Made by a program: the position numbers and the translations under genes | In this document: in pieces, positions 7,757 through 16,421 of the stretch | Position numbering within the stretch: the stretch's first letter is position 1 | Layout of the letters: every line of letters starts with the position of its first letter | Origin: JAHBNG01 sp039028975 | GTDB lineage: Bacteria; Chloroflexota; Anaerolineae; Caldilineales; Caldilineaceae | DNA length: 64,000 nucleotides | Assembly (NCBI GenBank): GCA_039028975.1 | Contig: JBCCHB010000012.1 | Span: forward strand, 1 to 64,000 | Direction: 5' to 3' | The notes under the pieces: generated by a model | Told to the model about the DNA's origin: nothing | Seen by the model: only the letters and a program-made list of their open reading frames with translations | The model's database searches: none

Positions 7757-9148
7757 ATGCAAAAGAACTCACAATCATCAAATCGTAATTTCAGTCGTCG
7801 TACCTTCTTGAAAGCCTCAACCCTGAGCGTTGGCGGCATGATGCTGGCGGCCTGTGCTGTGCCAGGTGCCGCGCCTGCAGGCGGAGGTGGCTCAGAGGCC
7901 AGCATGGAAGGCGTTGAATTGCGCCTATCAGCCTGGGCCGACGTGCAGGATGCCGTGGTCTATGAGAACATGGTCAACGCTTACATGGAGCAGAATGAGG
8001 ACGTTAGCGTTTCGGTTGAGCAGTACCCAGGTGGATATTACGAGAAGATTCAGGCCAATTTTGCTGCGGATGATTCGGCAGACGTACTCTACTTCCAAGG
8101 CTGGAGCTGGCAGTCCTATACAGAGAATGGTGTCCTGGCTGATCTAAGCGAGTATATCTCTGCGGATGGTGCCGAAGCCCACTTCCCTGGTGGTGAAAAC
8201 TACGACAACCAGACCCTGTGGCAGGGTGGCCGCTACATGACCCCAACCGACACCGGCGCGCTGGTCATCTACTACAACAAAGACCTCTTCGACAAGAAGG
8301 GTGTTGCTTATCCACAAGAAGGGTGGAAGTGGGAAGATTTCCAGCAGATCATCCTTGACCTTTCTTATGAAGAGGATGGCACCAAGTTCTACGGTTGGGG
8401 TCAAGCCCAGGGTTGGAATGGTGCCTACGGTCGCAACACCAACTTTATGCGCCGCAATGGACACCTGGAGTGGGATCAGATCACTGAACCAACTACCGCT
8501 GATTGGGATCACCCAGACATCGCCTCAGCCCTCCAGTTCCTGGTCTACGACGCCATTACCAACGATTGGTCTCCCGGACCAGAGGTGGTTGAAGGTGGCG
8601 GTGTAGGTTTGGATACAGGTCGGGTGGCTATGTATCTCGAAGGCCCGTGGGCGATGCCTCGCCTACAGGGCGAGTTGGCCACTACGGAAGAGGGCATCAA
8701 CTTTGATGTGATTCAGGCACCCACCGGCTCGGCCGACCGCGACTTTACCTTTGGTCACGTTCATGGTCACGTCATCACGGCCCCGTCCACACACAAAGAC
8801 GAATCCTGGGACGTCATCAGGTTTATCCTCGGCGACGAAGGCCAGACAATTATTGCCAACGGTGGTCGCATGTGTGGCACACCTGACAACATCGAAAACC
8901 TGTGGGGTGGCATTGCTGGCGAGACCTACAAATTCACCAACACGGCCGCCTTTGCTAACGCCATGCGCACAAGCTCCATCTCCTGTATCTTTGGCGAAGG
9001 CTCCCAGATGGGTGCTTATGGTGGTGGACCAATCACTGTCTTCTGGGACAAGCTGCTTGGGCAGACCGAGACAGCCGAAGAAGCATTGGCCGTCGCTCAG
9101 CCGGAGATCCAGGCGCAGTTGGATCAGTATTGGGCGGATCGGGCGTAG
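7757..9148 (+). CDS. Carbohydrate ABC transporter substrate-binding lipoprotein
   Basis: This family 1 extracellular solute-binding protein captures a sugar or oligosaccharide outside the membrane and delivers it to the permease pair encoded just downstream. The N-terminus has a twin-arginine motif (SRRTFLK, 13-19) and a lipobox ending LAAC (Cys33), so it should be exported folded by Tat and lipid-anchored; a Gly/Ala-rich linker follows. The length of 463 residues and the VELRLSAWADVQD start of the mature fold fit the UgpB/MalE group. Start ATG 7757 has GGAGG at 7748-7752. The actual ligand cannot be read from the sequence. Confidence 0.92.
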   Translation: MQKNSQSSNRNFSRRTFLKASTLSVGGMMLAACAVPGAAPAGGGGSEASMEGVELRLSAWADVQDAVVYENMVNAYMEQNEDVSVSVEQYPGGYYEKIQANFAADDSADVLYFQGWSWQSYTENGVLADLSEYISADGAEAHFPGGENYDNQTLWQGGRYMTPTDTGALVIYYNKDLFDKKGVAYPQEGWKWEDFQQIILDLSYEEDGTKFYGWGQAQGWNGAYGRNTNFMRRNGHLEWDQITEPTTADWDHPDIASALQFLVYDAITNDWSPGPEVVEGGGVGLDTGRVAMYLEGPWAMPRLQGELATTEEGINFDVIQAPTGSADRDFTFGHVHGHVITAPSTHKDESWDVIRFILGDEGQTIIANGGRMCGTPDNIENLWGGIAGETYKFTNTAAFANAMRTSSISCIFGEGSQMGAYGGGPITVFWDKLLGQTETAEEALAVAQPEIQAQLDQYWADRA

Positions 9149-9245
9149 AAGAAGATAGGGTGATAGGGTGATAGGGTGAGGGGATGATTTCGTCGTTCAG
9201 GATCTCCCTCACCCAGAGACCCCTCTCAAAATTTGGAGATAGCAG

Positions 9246-10196
9246 TTGGCTACAACAGTGGATAACACAGTATTGGATAATCCAGTCGCTAAGGCTCCCC
9301 ACAAAGGGCGCATGAGTGCGGCAGAGCGGCGGGATTTGCGGGACGGGTTACTCTTTACCAGTCCCTTTATTTTTGGTGTGGTGGCGTTGTGGGTTGGGCC
9401 GATGCTCTATTCGCTCTATCTGGTCGCTCACAAGTGGAATATGCTGGCTCCACCCAAGTTTGTGGGGTTGGGCAACTTCGAGCGGATGCTCAACGATCCG
9501 CTGGTCAGCACGTCGCTGGTCAATACGGCGTACTACACCTTTATTGGGGTGCCGCTTCAGTTGCTGGTTGCCTTTGGGCTGGCCGTTATGCTCAATCAGC
9601 AGATTCGGGGGCTGGGGATCTATCGTACCGTCTACTACCTGCCGTCGATTACGCCCGCGGTGGCCTTTGCCGTAGTTTGGGTGCAGATCTTGAACCCAGA
9701 ATTTGGGGTCTTTAACGAAGTTTTGTCTTGGTTTGGGTTGGGGCCGATCAACTGGCTCTTTGATCCGGCGTGGGCTAAACCGGCCTTTATCATCATGACG
9801 CTTTGGCTGACGGGCTTCCAAATGATCATCTTCTTAGCAGGCTTGCAAGGGGTACCCAAGGAGTTGCAAGAAGCCGCCGAAATTGATGGAGCCAACGCAT
9901 GGCGGCGCTTCCTCAGCGTTACGGTTCCGATTATTTCACCAATTATCTTCTTCAATATGATCATTGGCATCATCGCCAGCTTTCAAGTCTTTACCAGCGC
10001 CTTCATCATGACCGACGGCAGCCCTCAGAATTCTACCCTCTTTATGGTGCTCTATCTCTACCGCAATGCGTTTGAGCTATTCAAGATGGGCTATGCCGCT
10101 TCATTAGCCTGGATATTGTTTCTGATTATCATGTTCTTCACCGCAATCCAGTTCTTCTTTGCCAACCGCTGGGTCTATTATGAGGGCAGATCGTAA
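9246..10196 (+). CDS. Carbohydrate ABC transporter permease, MalF/UgpA type
   Basis: A 316-residue inner-membrane permease with six predicted transmembrane segments. The cytoplasmic coupling loop is clear: PKELQEAAEIDGANAWRRF, the EAA motif that contacts the ATPase. It pairs with the MalG-type permease at 11662. No ATP-binding subunit is encoded in the window, so a shared MsmX-like ATPase elsewhere is likely. The start is read as TTG 9246 with GGAG seven bases upstream; ATG 9312 is an alternative that would drop the polar N-terminus. The gap before it contains three short GATAGGGT repeats (about 9153-9180). Confidence 0.92.
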   Translation: MATTVDNTVLDNPVAKAPHKGRMSAAERRDLRDGLLFTSPFIFGVVALWVGPMLYSLYLVAHKWNMLAPPKFVGLGNFERMLNDPLVSTSLVNTAYYTFIGVPLQLLVAFGLAVMLNQQIRGLGIYRTVYYLPSITPAVAFAVVWVQILNPEFGVFNEVLSWFGLGPINWLFDPAWAKPAFIIMTLWLTGFQMIIFLAGLQGVPKELQEAAEIDGANAWRRFLSVTVPIISPIIFFNMIIGIIASFQVFTSAFIMTDGSPQNSTLFMVLYLYRNAFELFKMGYAASLAWILFLIIMFFTAIQFFFANRWVYYEGRS

Positions 10197-10280
10197 GTGG
10201 TGGCTGGTGGTTGGTATCTGGTGCATTGTAACCTAGGCAGCTAGCCTATCAGCGTCATTAAATAGATTAATCGGGTATTC

Positions 10281-11249
10281 ATGATTGAAGATATCGTCAT
10301 TCGCTGGCACCGCCTTTTCGGTATGGCGTTAGAGCAAGACTTTCTTGACTACGTTCTGTTACGAATTAATCGGGAAAAAGATCTCTCCATCAAAGAACAG
10401 TTGCTGGATGTGCTGGTTGTCTATACCGACAGTATGGAAACCCTGGCAGAATTTCTCCAAAATCCTCCCAAACCATTGCCAGATGGGTTAGATAACCTTT
10501 CTCAACACAACCTGATTACCTATAAATCTATGCGAGAGTCGTTAAATGAGTGGACATTGCAAGAGTTGGTTGGACACTACGTAAACTATCGCAAGAATAC
10601 AACGGTTGGCAAAGATAATAAGCTGCTTCCAGAAGATCATTTTCAACTCTACGCGATTTGTACACGGCTACCAGAGAAACTGTTGGCCAAATACAAACCG
10701 AAGCTGATTCAGGAAGGTGTCTATGAATTAACGGTACTTGGCCTAACCATACGTGTCATTGCACTGAGCCGTATTCCTAAAGCCAAACACAATGCCATTT
10801 GGAATATCTTTAGCAATGTGGTAGAAAATATCGAATATGGTGCTGTCCAGTACAGACCCAAACTTGAGGAAATGAGTTCGGTTCTTGACCGTCTATTTGA
10901 ATACTATTCGTTGGAGGGAACACACGTGGCTTACTCCTTTGAACAATTCGAAAAAGAACACTATTTAGATAAAACACCAAAGATGCTTCAAGATGAAGAG
11001 GTGCAGCCGACCCTTCTGGAGGCATTTTTCAGATATCTGTCGTTAGATAAAATCCTCTCTCGATTTTTAGACGATGAGCGTCTCCGACAACCCGCAATCA
11101 GGGCAATCCTCTCCCGTCTATCGCCGGATGAACGTCTGGAGGGTCTATCGCCGGATGAACGTCTGGAGGGTTTGTCGCCGGATGAACGTCTGGAGGGTTT
11201 GTCGCCGGATGAAATTAAGGCCTATATGAAGAAGCTTGATGATCAGTAG
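10281..11249 (+). CDS. Unknown protein with C-terminal LSPDERLEG repeats, inside the ABC operon
   Basis: Function unknown. The 322-residue protein has a globular N-terminal region (MIEDIVIRWHRLFG to about residue 200, including ELTVLGLTIRVIALSRIPK), then a helical part and, from about residue 279, tandem nonapeptides LSPDERLEG encoded by nearly perfect 27-bp DNA repeats (about 11118-11215). Proteins of this build, with variable numbers of LSPEERL-type repeats, occur in many copies in Chloroflexota and Cyanobacteria and are sometimes linked to PD-(D/E)XK/Rpn-like nucleases; I could not find a convincing nuclease motif here. It lies between the two permease genes of a sugar transporter, an odd position that suggests later insertion. 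The repeat number is expected to vary between strains. Confidence 0.8.
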   Translation: MIEDIVIRWHRLFGMALEQDFLDYVLLRINREKDLSIKEQLLDVLVVYTDSMETLAEFLQNPPKPLPDGLDNLSQHNLITYKSMRESLNEWTLQELVGHYVNYRKNTTVGKDNKLLPEDHFQLYAICTRLPEKLLAKYKPKLIQEGVYELTVLGLTIRVIALSRIPKAKHNAIWNIFSNVVENIEYGAVQYRPKLEEMSSVLDRLFEYYSLEGTHVAYSFEQFEKEHYLDKTPKMLQDEEVQPTLLEAFFRYLSLDKILSRFLDDERLRQPAIRAILSRLSPDERLEGLSPDERLEGLSPDERLEGLSPDEIKAYMKKLDDQ

Positions 11250-11326
11250 ATGGTATGTTGCACCTGCAACCAAGCGCAATGCAGTGATATACATTTCACG
11301 TATGGCTGCCGGCGGACGTAGCTCGA

Positions 11327-11409
11327 TATAGATATCCAGAAAAAGATGTTCCAGTTGTCCCCTGAGCTTGTCGAAGGGCGGCTGGGAAATCTTTTTCTTA
11401 AAGACTATA
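11327..11409 (+). repeat. Family 3 palindromic element, copy 1
   Basis: An 83-bp element with left arm TATAGATATCCAGAAAAAG and right arm CTTTTTCTTAAAGACTATA. The same arms in the same orientation occur at 51262-51347, but the 35-bp core between them (11351-11385) is reverse-complemented relative to that copy (34 of 35 positions agree after inversion). The core contains the CTTCGACAAGCTCAGG-type sequence found in many bacterial REP elements. Confidence 0.75.
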
Positions 11410-11538
11410 AATACCATTCTTCTATTCAGGGACGTCACACGCTCCCAGTGCGATGTTCGGGTAGCAAGTTCTATTCTATGGCCCATCACGGCATTCCGTA
11501 CATCGCACTTTTCGCTTAAGTTTACAGACATAACCTAA

Positions 11539-11638
11539 GGCTCTATAAGGGATCCAAGTGGTTCACGGGTTCAGAGAGTAAATTCACTCTGAGAACTCGT
11601 CTTATGGGTGCTACCCACTGGGAAACGCCTATAGAGCG
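11539..11638. repeat. Nested palindrome upstream of the MalG-type permease
   Basis: Three nested complementary pairs: an outer pair near GGCTCTATA and TATAGAGC, a middle pair (CCAAGTGG against CCCACTGG) and a near-perfect 28-bp inner palindrome at 11569-11596. The whole would fold into a long cruciform or RNA hairpin 24 bp before the permease start. It forms part of the 412-bp gap that also contains the family 3 element. I see no further copy in the window. Confidence 0.6.
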
Positions 11639-11661
11639 TAATAAATAGATACACCTGAATT

Positions 11662-12546
11662 ATGACGATCACCACCAGTACAACTGCAACCAGCCCTACC
11701 CTTTTACAATCTCGCACGTGGCGTACGCGAATTGGACATTTGGCACTTCACATAGTGATGATCCTGCTGGGGCTCACCTTCTTTATGCCGCTGGCTTGGG
11801 TGATTAGTACCTCCCTCAAACTACCTGGGCAAGTCTTTATCACACCTATTGAATGGATCCCAGCCGAGCCAAAGTGGTCCAACTATGCGGAGGTTTTCGA
11901 GCGGCTGCCCTTCCACCTCTTTATCTACAACTCCTTCTATGTGACTATTATGGGAACCTTGGGCATGGTCCTCAGTTCGTTGACGGTTGCCTTTGGGCTA
12001 TCCCGCTTGCGGTGGCCGGGACGTAACGTCCTCTTTACGGTGCTGCTCTCAACCATGATGCTGCCCGGCGTGGTCACCATGATTCCGCTCTTTATCATGT
12101 TCAAGGAGATCGACTGGGTGGGTACATTCCTGCCGCTCTGGGTTCCGGCCTGGTTTGGTAGTGCCTTCTACATTTTCCTCATGCGCCAGTACATGATGAC
12201 CCTGCCCACAGAACTGGACGAGGCCGCCAAGATTGACGGTGCATCCAACTTCCGCATTCTCTGGCAGGTCATTGCGCCCCTCTGTGGCCCCGCGATTGCC
12301 ACAATAACCATCTTCTCCTTCTTGCAGCACTACAATGCCTTTATGGAGCCACTCATCTACATTTCGGAGAATGAGATGTTTACCCTGCCTCTGGGCTTGC
12401 TCTGGTTCAAGGGTCGTTATGGCAATTTCTGGCATCTGGTCATGGCCGCGTCGATGATCACCATCGCGCCGGTGATTTTACTCTTCTTCTTTGCCCAGAG
12501 ATACTTTGTCCAGGGGGCGCAATTTACAGGGCTGGCGGGTCGTTAA
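11662..12546 (+). CDS. Carbohydrate ABC transporter permease, MalG/UgpE type
   Basis: A 294-residue permease with six predicted membrane segments and the coupling motif PTELDEAAKIDGASNFRI, the partner of the MalF-type permease at 9246. The pair plus the Tat-exported binding protein make a carbohydrate importer lacking only its ATPase. The insertion of an unrelated gene and about 400 bp of palindromic DNA between the two permease genes raises the question whether this gene has its own promoter. The start is ATG 11662. Confidence 0.92.
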   Translation: MTITTSTTATSPTLLQSRTWRTRIGHLALHIVMILLGLTFFMPLAWVISTSLKLPGQVFITPIEWIPAEPKWSNYAEVFERLPFHLFIYNSFYVTIMGTLGMVLSSLTVAFGLSRLRWPGRNVLFTVLLSTMMLPGVVTMIPLFIMFKEIDWVGTFLPLWVPAWFGSAFYIFLMRQYMMTLPTELDEAAKIDGASNFRILWQVIAPLCGPAIATITIFSFLQHYNAFMEPLIYISENEMFTLPLGLLWFKGRYGNFWHLVMAASMITIAPVILLFFFAQRYFVQGAQFTGLAGR

Positions 12547-12567
12547 CTAAGTGAGCCGACCCACTAC

Positions 12568-12629
12568 CAGTAGATCGCAACGTCAGTGAGAGACTCTTTG
12601 GTCCCTCAGAGTGACATTGCGATCTACTG
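12568..12629. terminator. Bidirectional hairpin between the permease gene and alaS
   Basis: Arms CAGTAGATCGCAA and TTGCGATCTACTG are perfectly complementary and continue with mismatches through GTCA and TGAC. The hairpin lies between convergent genes and probably ends both transcripts, although neither side has a long T run. The CCCTCAGAGTGAC phrase recalls a REP-type sequence common in environmental bacteria. Confidence 0.55.
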
Positions 12630-12647
12630 ACTGCCAAACGAATTGGG

Positions 12648-14408
12648 TCAGCTATCCACCAAAACAGCCTTAATCCTCCGTATACCTGAACCAGCTGACT
12701 CCTGCTTCTTGATGCGAAAATTCTCTAATGGCCCTGTTGATTCCACGTGTGGTCCACCGCAAACTTCAGTGCTAAACGCACCAATGCAATAGACTTTGAC
12801 CGTGTCACCATAGCGATCTGCAAAGAGGCCGAGCGCGTCCATCTCCTGGGCCTCGGTTAAGCTCATTTCGGACCAGGTTACGGGGACATCGGACTCGATT
12901 TGCTGGTTGACTAACCTCTCCACCTCGTCCAACTCCGTCTGACTCAGCCGCTCACCATGGCTGAAGTCGAAGCGCAAACGCTGGTTGGTAATGTTGCTGC
13001 CTCTCTGCTCCACGTGGGTTCCCAACACTTGGCGGAGTGCCGCTTGAAGTAAATGCGTCGCTGTGTGGAGTTTGGTCGTCTCCAGGCTACGTTCTGCCAA
13101 TCCACCTTTGAATCGGTCTGCCGCTCCCTGCCGAGAGAGGGCCTGATGGTCTTCAAAAGCTTGCTGAAAACCAGCTTTATTGACTGCAATACCTGCACTT
13201 TGAGCTGCTTCCTCAACCAATTCAATGGGATAACCAAAGGTCTGGTAGAGATCAAAAGCTGCTTCCCCAGCCAGCACCGGTTGCCCATGATGACGGCTTT
13301 CTCGGATCAAGTCGGCAAGCTTTCTTTCCCCACGGACTAGTGTGCGCTGGAAACGCTGCTCTTCTTCATCCAGCGCTGTACAGAGCTGGCCCTGCTTTTC
13401 CTCTAATGCTGGATACGCATCGCTAACCGTTGGGATGACGACTTCTGCTAGCTTGGCCAAGAACGATCCCTTGATGCCGATTTCGTTGCCATATCGAATG
13501 GCCCGCCGGATCAGGCGTCGAACCACGTAGGGTTGATCCGTTTTGCCTGGTATGATCCCTTCGGCCATAACAAAGAGAGCCGAGCGCAGATGGTCTGCAA
13601 TGACACGAACCGCAAAGGCGTTATCTTGTTGAGCCAGCCTTTGAATTTCTTCTATAATAGGCACAAACAACTCGGTTTCAAAGACTGATTGACAACCATT
13701 GAGCAGCATGAGATTTCGCTCAAAGCCGATCCCTACATCCACATTGGGTTGAGGCAGGTGATGATAACAACCATTACCATCTTTTTCGAATGCCATAAAG
13801 ACGTTGTTGCAGATCTCAACAAAACGCTCAGGCTGGCTGACTGGATCTCCACCTTCACTGTTGGTGGGATCCAGGTCATAGAACACCTCACTGTCCGGGC
13901 CACAGGGACCTGTTAGACCAGCGGGTCCCCACCAATTTTCCTCTTTTGATAGAAAGGTAATGCGAGAAGCTGGAATCCCCAGATCTTGCCAGATCTGTGC
14001 CGCTTCATCGTCTCTGGGTGCATCCTCATCTCCAGCAAAGCAGGTAACAGAGAGCCGATCCGGGGCGTGACCAAATACCTCAGTCAGCAAGGTAAAATTG
14101 AGCGTCAACGCCTCCTCCTTCCAGTAATCACCCAGTGACCAACTGCCCAACATCTCAAAGAAGGTCAGATGGGTATCATCACCCACTTCAAGAATGTCAT
14201 TGGTGCGCAGGCACTTCTGTACGTTCGCTAGCTTCCGCCCCGCTGGGTGAGCCATCCCCAGTAGGTAGGGAGCCAATGGATGCATACCTGCCGTTGTAAA
14301 GAGCACACTGGGATCATTTTCTGGAATCAGCGGTGCGTTCTGGATGATGGTATGGTTTTGACTCCTAAGGAAATCTAAATATTTATTGCGTAAGTCATTT
14401 GCCTTCAT
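12648..14408 (-). CDS. alaS: Alanine--tRNA ligase, short form without C-Ala domain
   Basis: The enzyme charges tRNA-Ala. The class II catalytic core is clear (NDPSVLFTTAGM, QKCLRTNDI, TFFEMLGSWSLGDYW), followed by the tRNA-recognition region and a complete editing domain with HTATH and CGGPH metal ligands. It ends near residue 586 right after that domain, while standard enzymes of about 875 residues continue with DHHA1/C-Ala. A short type of this kind exists in some Clostridia and Chloroflexota. Expression is controlled by the Ala T-box upstream, and GGAGG precedes ATG 14408. Whether a full-length AlaRS exists elsewhere in the genome cannot be seen. Confidence 0.88.
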   Translation of the reverse strand: MKANDLRNKYLDFLRSQNHTIIQNAPLIPENDPSVLFTTAGMHPLAPYLLGMAHPAGRKLANVQKCLRTNDILEVGDDTHLTFFEMLGSWSLGDYWKEEALTLNFTLLTEVFGHAPDRLSVTCFAGDEDAPRDDEAAQIWQDLGIPASRITFLSKEENWWGPAGLTGPCGPDSEVFYDLDPTNSEGGDPVSQPERFVEICNNVFMAFEKDGNGCYHHLPQPNVDVGIGFERNLMLLNGCQSVFETELFVPIIEEIQRLAQQDNAFAVRVIADHLRSALFVMAEGIIPGKTDQPYVVRRLIRRAIRYGNEIGIKGSFLAKLAEVVIPTVSDAYPALEEKQGQLCTALDEEEQRFQRTLVRGERKLADLIRESRHHGQPVLAGEAAFDLYQTFGYPIELVEEAAQSAGIAVNKAGFQQAFEDHQALSRQGAADRFKGGLAERSLETTKLHTATHLLQAALRQVLGTHVEQRGSNITNQRLRFDFSHGERLSQTELDEVERLVNQQIESDVPVTWSEMSLTEAQEMDALGLFADRYGDTVKVYCIGAFSTEVCGGPHVESTGPLENFRIKKQESAGSGIRRIKAVLVDS

Positions 14409-14419
14409 ACTGTGCCTCC

Positions 14420-14461
14420 AATTTCAAACCAACAATTTCAAACCAACAATTTCAAACCAAT
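14420..14461. repeat. Three tandem 14-bp repeats between T-box and alaS
   Basis: Three adjacent copies of AATTTCAAACCAAC lie between the T-box terminator and the alaS ribosome binding site. Copy number would change only the spacer length. Confidence 0.8.
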
Positions 14462-14836
14462 AAAAAAAGCCCATGAGCATAATGCTCATGGGCGAATGAA
14501 TCCGCGGTACCACCATGATTGGGATCATCAGTCACAAAGAAGGATTGCAACGATCTGATTGAGATCCCCACTTACCCGCCGCGACCTACTTTCAATAAAA
14601 CCAATAATTATCGTAGGCGAGGGCGTGTCCCGCTAACGGGGGAACAGGCCGGCATACCTTATCGAATGAAGTTCGCTTCGGTAGCAACTCCGGTGGGGCT
14701 TCCATACAAGCCTTCTGGTCGAGCTTTCACTATCCTCGACTCGCTGGTTGGTCCGGCAGAGAAAATACCCTCTTCTAACGGTTAGGCTTTCTCGTCCGTA
14801 TGGATCGTCACCATCAACGTCTTGTTATATTTAACT
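14462..14836 (-). promoter_or_regulatory. Ala-specific T-box riboswitch
   Basis: Read on the minus strand, the leader carries the T-box core TGGTGGTACCGCGG (about 14502-14515) followed by a terminator with stem GCCCATGAGCAT (14469-14493) and a run of seven T. Uncharged tRNA should stabilise the antiterminator and let alaS be read. Stem I is visible: CCATAC pairs with GTATGG and GGTG with CACC, and the internal loop between them holds GGAA followed by GCC (minus strand; 14697-14699), the expected specifier position. GCC is an alanine codon, which fits the downstream gene. Confidence 0.93.
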
Positions 14837-14842
14837 ATCAAT

Positions 14843-14871
14843 AGGATAACAAGGGAAGGGCGTATTGTCAA
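14843..14871 (-). promoter_or_regulatory. Promoter of the T-box/alaS transcript
   Basis: On the minus strand TTGACA (14871-14866), a 17-bp spacer and TATCCT (14848-14843). The predicted start lies near 14836, just before Stem I of the T-box. Confidence 0.75.
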
Positions 14872-15010
14872 TAGACAATTTTTACGAACGCCCCACTACC
14901 CAATCCCGAAACCCTCGATTGAGCAGAAAATGCCTGCCCTAACAATTGCTGCTAAATCTCTTGACAATCTCTTAAGAATCACCCGCTACGCTAGAGGGGC
15001 TAAACAAAGT

Positions 15011-15094
15011 TATACGCCGCTTCGTTTGAAAGTGGGTGGCTGGTCTCTCTGTAATACATTAGGGAGAGCTTGTTTTCAAAGCGACTGTAGCATA
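15011..15094 (+). repeat. Family 1 palindromic repeat, copy C
   Basis: Diverged copy with the ends TATACGCCG and CTGTAGCATA, arms around CGTTTGAAAG and GTTTTCAAAGCGAC, and GGTCTCT in the middle as in copies A and B. It lies about 130 bp before msrQ. The remaining sequence between 14872 and 15222 holds no gene I can support. Confidence 0.6.
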
Positions 15095-15222
15095 ATCAGT
15101 AGAACACAATTCTGTAAGTATAGGCGACTGACTATGGACTATGCGACCAATCCCCATCTACACAGGGACAAGCTGACTGCGGACTACTAACAATAAATAA
15201 CTTTTTAATTTGGGAGACACAA

Positions 15223-15945
15223 ATGAATAAAATAGTCGAAAAATGGATTCCACCTTTGATCCTCATATTTGGGGTGGCCCCTATGCTGTTCGTTGTTGGT
15301 GCAGCAGGCATCACAGTGATTGGATTGATGAGTCAATTCGATTTTCTAGATATGGCTGGAGTGATGGCCGATGTCTCGCTCATCACCTTTACGGCCATGT
15401 TGTTCTGCACACCCTTACATATTCTGTTTGGCTGGCGTTGGCCACTAAATCTAAGGCGACCGCTGGGCCTCTATGCCTTTATGTATTCTGCGGTTCACTA
15501 CTTGGTATTTATGGCGGGCTTTCAGTTCAATATAGGGGCTGGTTTAAACGCCACGGCGGCTTCTAACATGCTACTGTTTGGTTTTATAGGTGTTGCGCTC
15601 ATGGTTCCTCTGGCAATCACATCCAATAAGTGGTCCATGAACCAGCTAGGCAAGAATTGGAAACGATTGCATTACTTGGTGTACGCTATAGCTATCTTTA
15701 TCGTGCTCCATCTGCTATTCTTGGGCCAAGGCATGGTAACTGCCCTGACCTACTGCGCCCTATTGGGCATCCGGATTCCGCCGATTCGGCGAGCTGTCGT
15801 CCGGTGGCGGCAGAACTTGTGGAAGAACCAAGAGCAGAACCCAGTGGAGAGTCAGCAGCAGAACCAGCGAAAGGCTTGGGGAGAGACCTGGGGATCTCGA
15901 AACCCGTTACGTGATATTGCATCAACAGAACGGAGCCAATTATGA
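15223..15945 (+). CDS. msrQ: MsrQ-like haem b membrane subunit
   Basis: MsrQ is the quinol-linked haem membrane protein that feeds electrons to the periplasmic methionine sulfoxide reductase MsrP. The 240-residue protein has six predicted membrane helices of the ferric-reductase-like fold and the typical stretch RRPLGLYAFMYSAVHYLVF, with haem-ligand histidines at THE conserved places (PLHILF, SAVHYL, RLHYLVY, VLHLLF). A polar Gln-rich tail of about 45 residues is extra. No msrP gene lies nearby; instead the next genes are a small exported protein and a two-component system, so the electron acceptor is uncertain. Start ATG 15223 has GGGAG upstream. Confidence 0.82.
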   Translation: MNKIVEKWIPPLILIFGVAPMLFVVGAAGITVIGLMSQFDFLDMAGVMADVSLITFTAMLFCTPLHILFGWRWPLNLRRPLGLYAFMYSAVHYLVFMAGFQFNIGAGLNATAASNMLLFGFIGVALMVPLAITSNKWSMNQLGKNWKRLHYLVYAIAIFIVLHLLFLGQGMVTALTYCALLGIRIPPIRRAVVRWRQNLWKNQEQNPVESQQQNQRKAWGETWGSRNPLRDIASTERSQL

Positions 15946-16421
15946 ACAGAATTATTCGGCGTGGAAAAACGAGAATATTGCTGATCACGGCTGCCGTTCT
16001 ATTTGGTTTAATCCTAGTCATCGGCGCAACCTACAACCTTCCCACCAACGCCCAAGGGCTAGTAACGGGACGCAGCGCAATTCTGATTGAACAATTGGTG
16101 GAGCGAGTGGGAGCACGTGAATTGGTCATGGCAGCCGCACAAGCCAACGTCATTGAGGTCGATCAGCCGCTTACCCAAAACGATGCTAATATACGCAGGA
16201 GCCGAAACGCAAACAGGCGTCGAGATACCAATCAGCGCTCTAACCGGCGCGAAGGCCGCCGCAGCAGAGAAAATCAACAGGCGAGGGAGCGCATTCATTT
16301 TCAAATGAGTGAGGATATCGAGGAACAGTTAGAGAGGTTGGGACCAGAAGCGGTCTATCAGATCGCAGTGGATGCCGATCTCATCACCCAAACTGAGGCA
16401 AGTAGGATGCTAGCTCAATAA
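15942..16421 (+). CDS. Small exported Arg-rich protein of the msrQ operon
   Basis: Unrecognised. The 159-residue protein has one N-terminal membrane or signal segment (ILLITAAVLFGLILVIGATY), a short ordered stretch, a strongly basic Arg/Asn-rich middle (residues about 85-115, RRSRNANRRRDTNQR) and a C-terminal helix ending QTEASRMLAQ. The start ATG overlaps the msrQ stop (ATGA) and its own stop overlaps the response-regulator start, so it is translationally coupled to both. The C-terminal LITQTEASRML resembles the helix phrase of the duplicated exported protein at 4573, which hints at a shared type of periplasmic sensor or stress protein. Confidence 0.75.
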   Translation: MNRIIRRGKTRILLITAAVLFGLILVIGATYNLPTNAQGLVTGRSAILIEQLVERVGARELVMAAAQANVIEVDQPLTQNDANIRRSRNANRRRDTNQRSNRREGRRSRENQQARERIHFQMSEDIEEQLERLGPEAVYQIAVDADLITQTEASRMLAQ

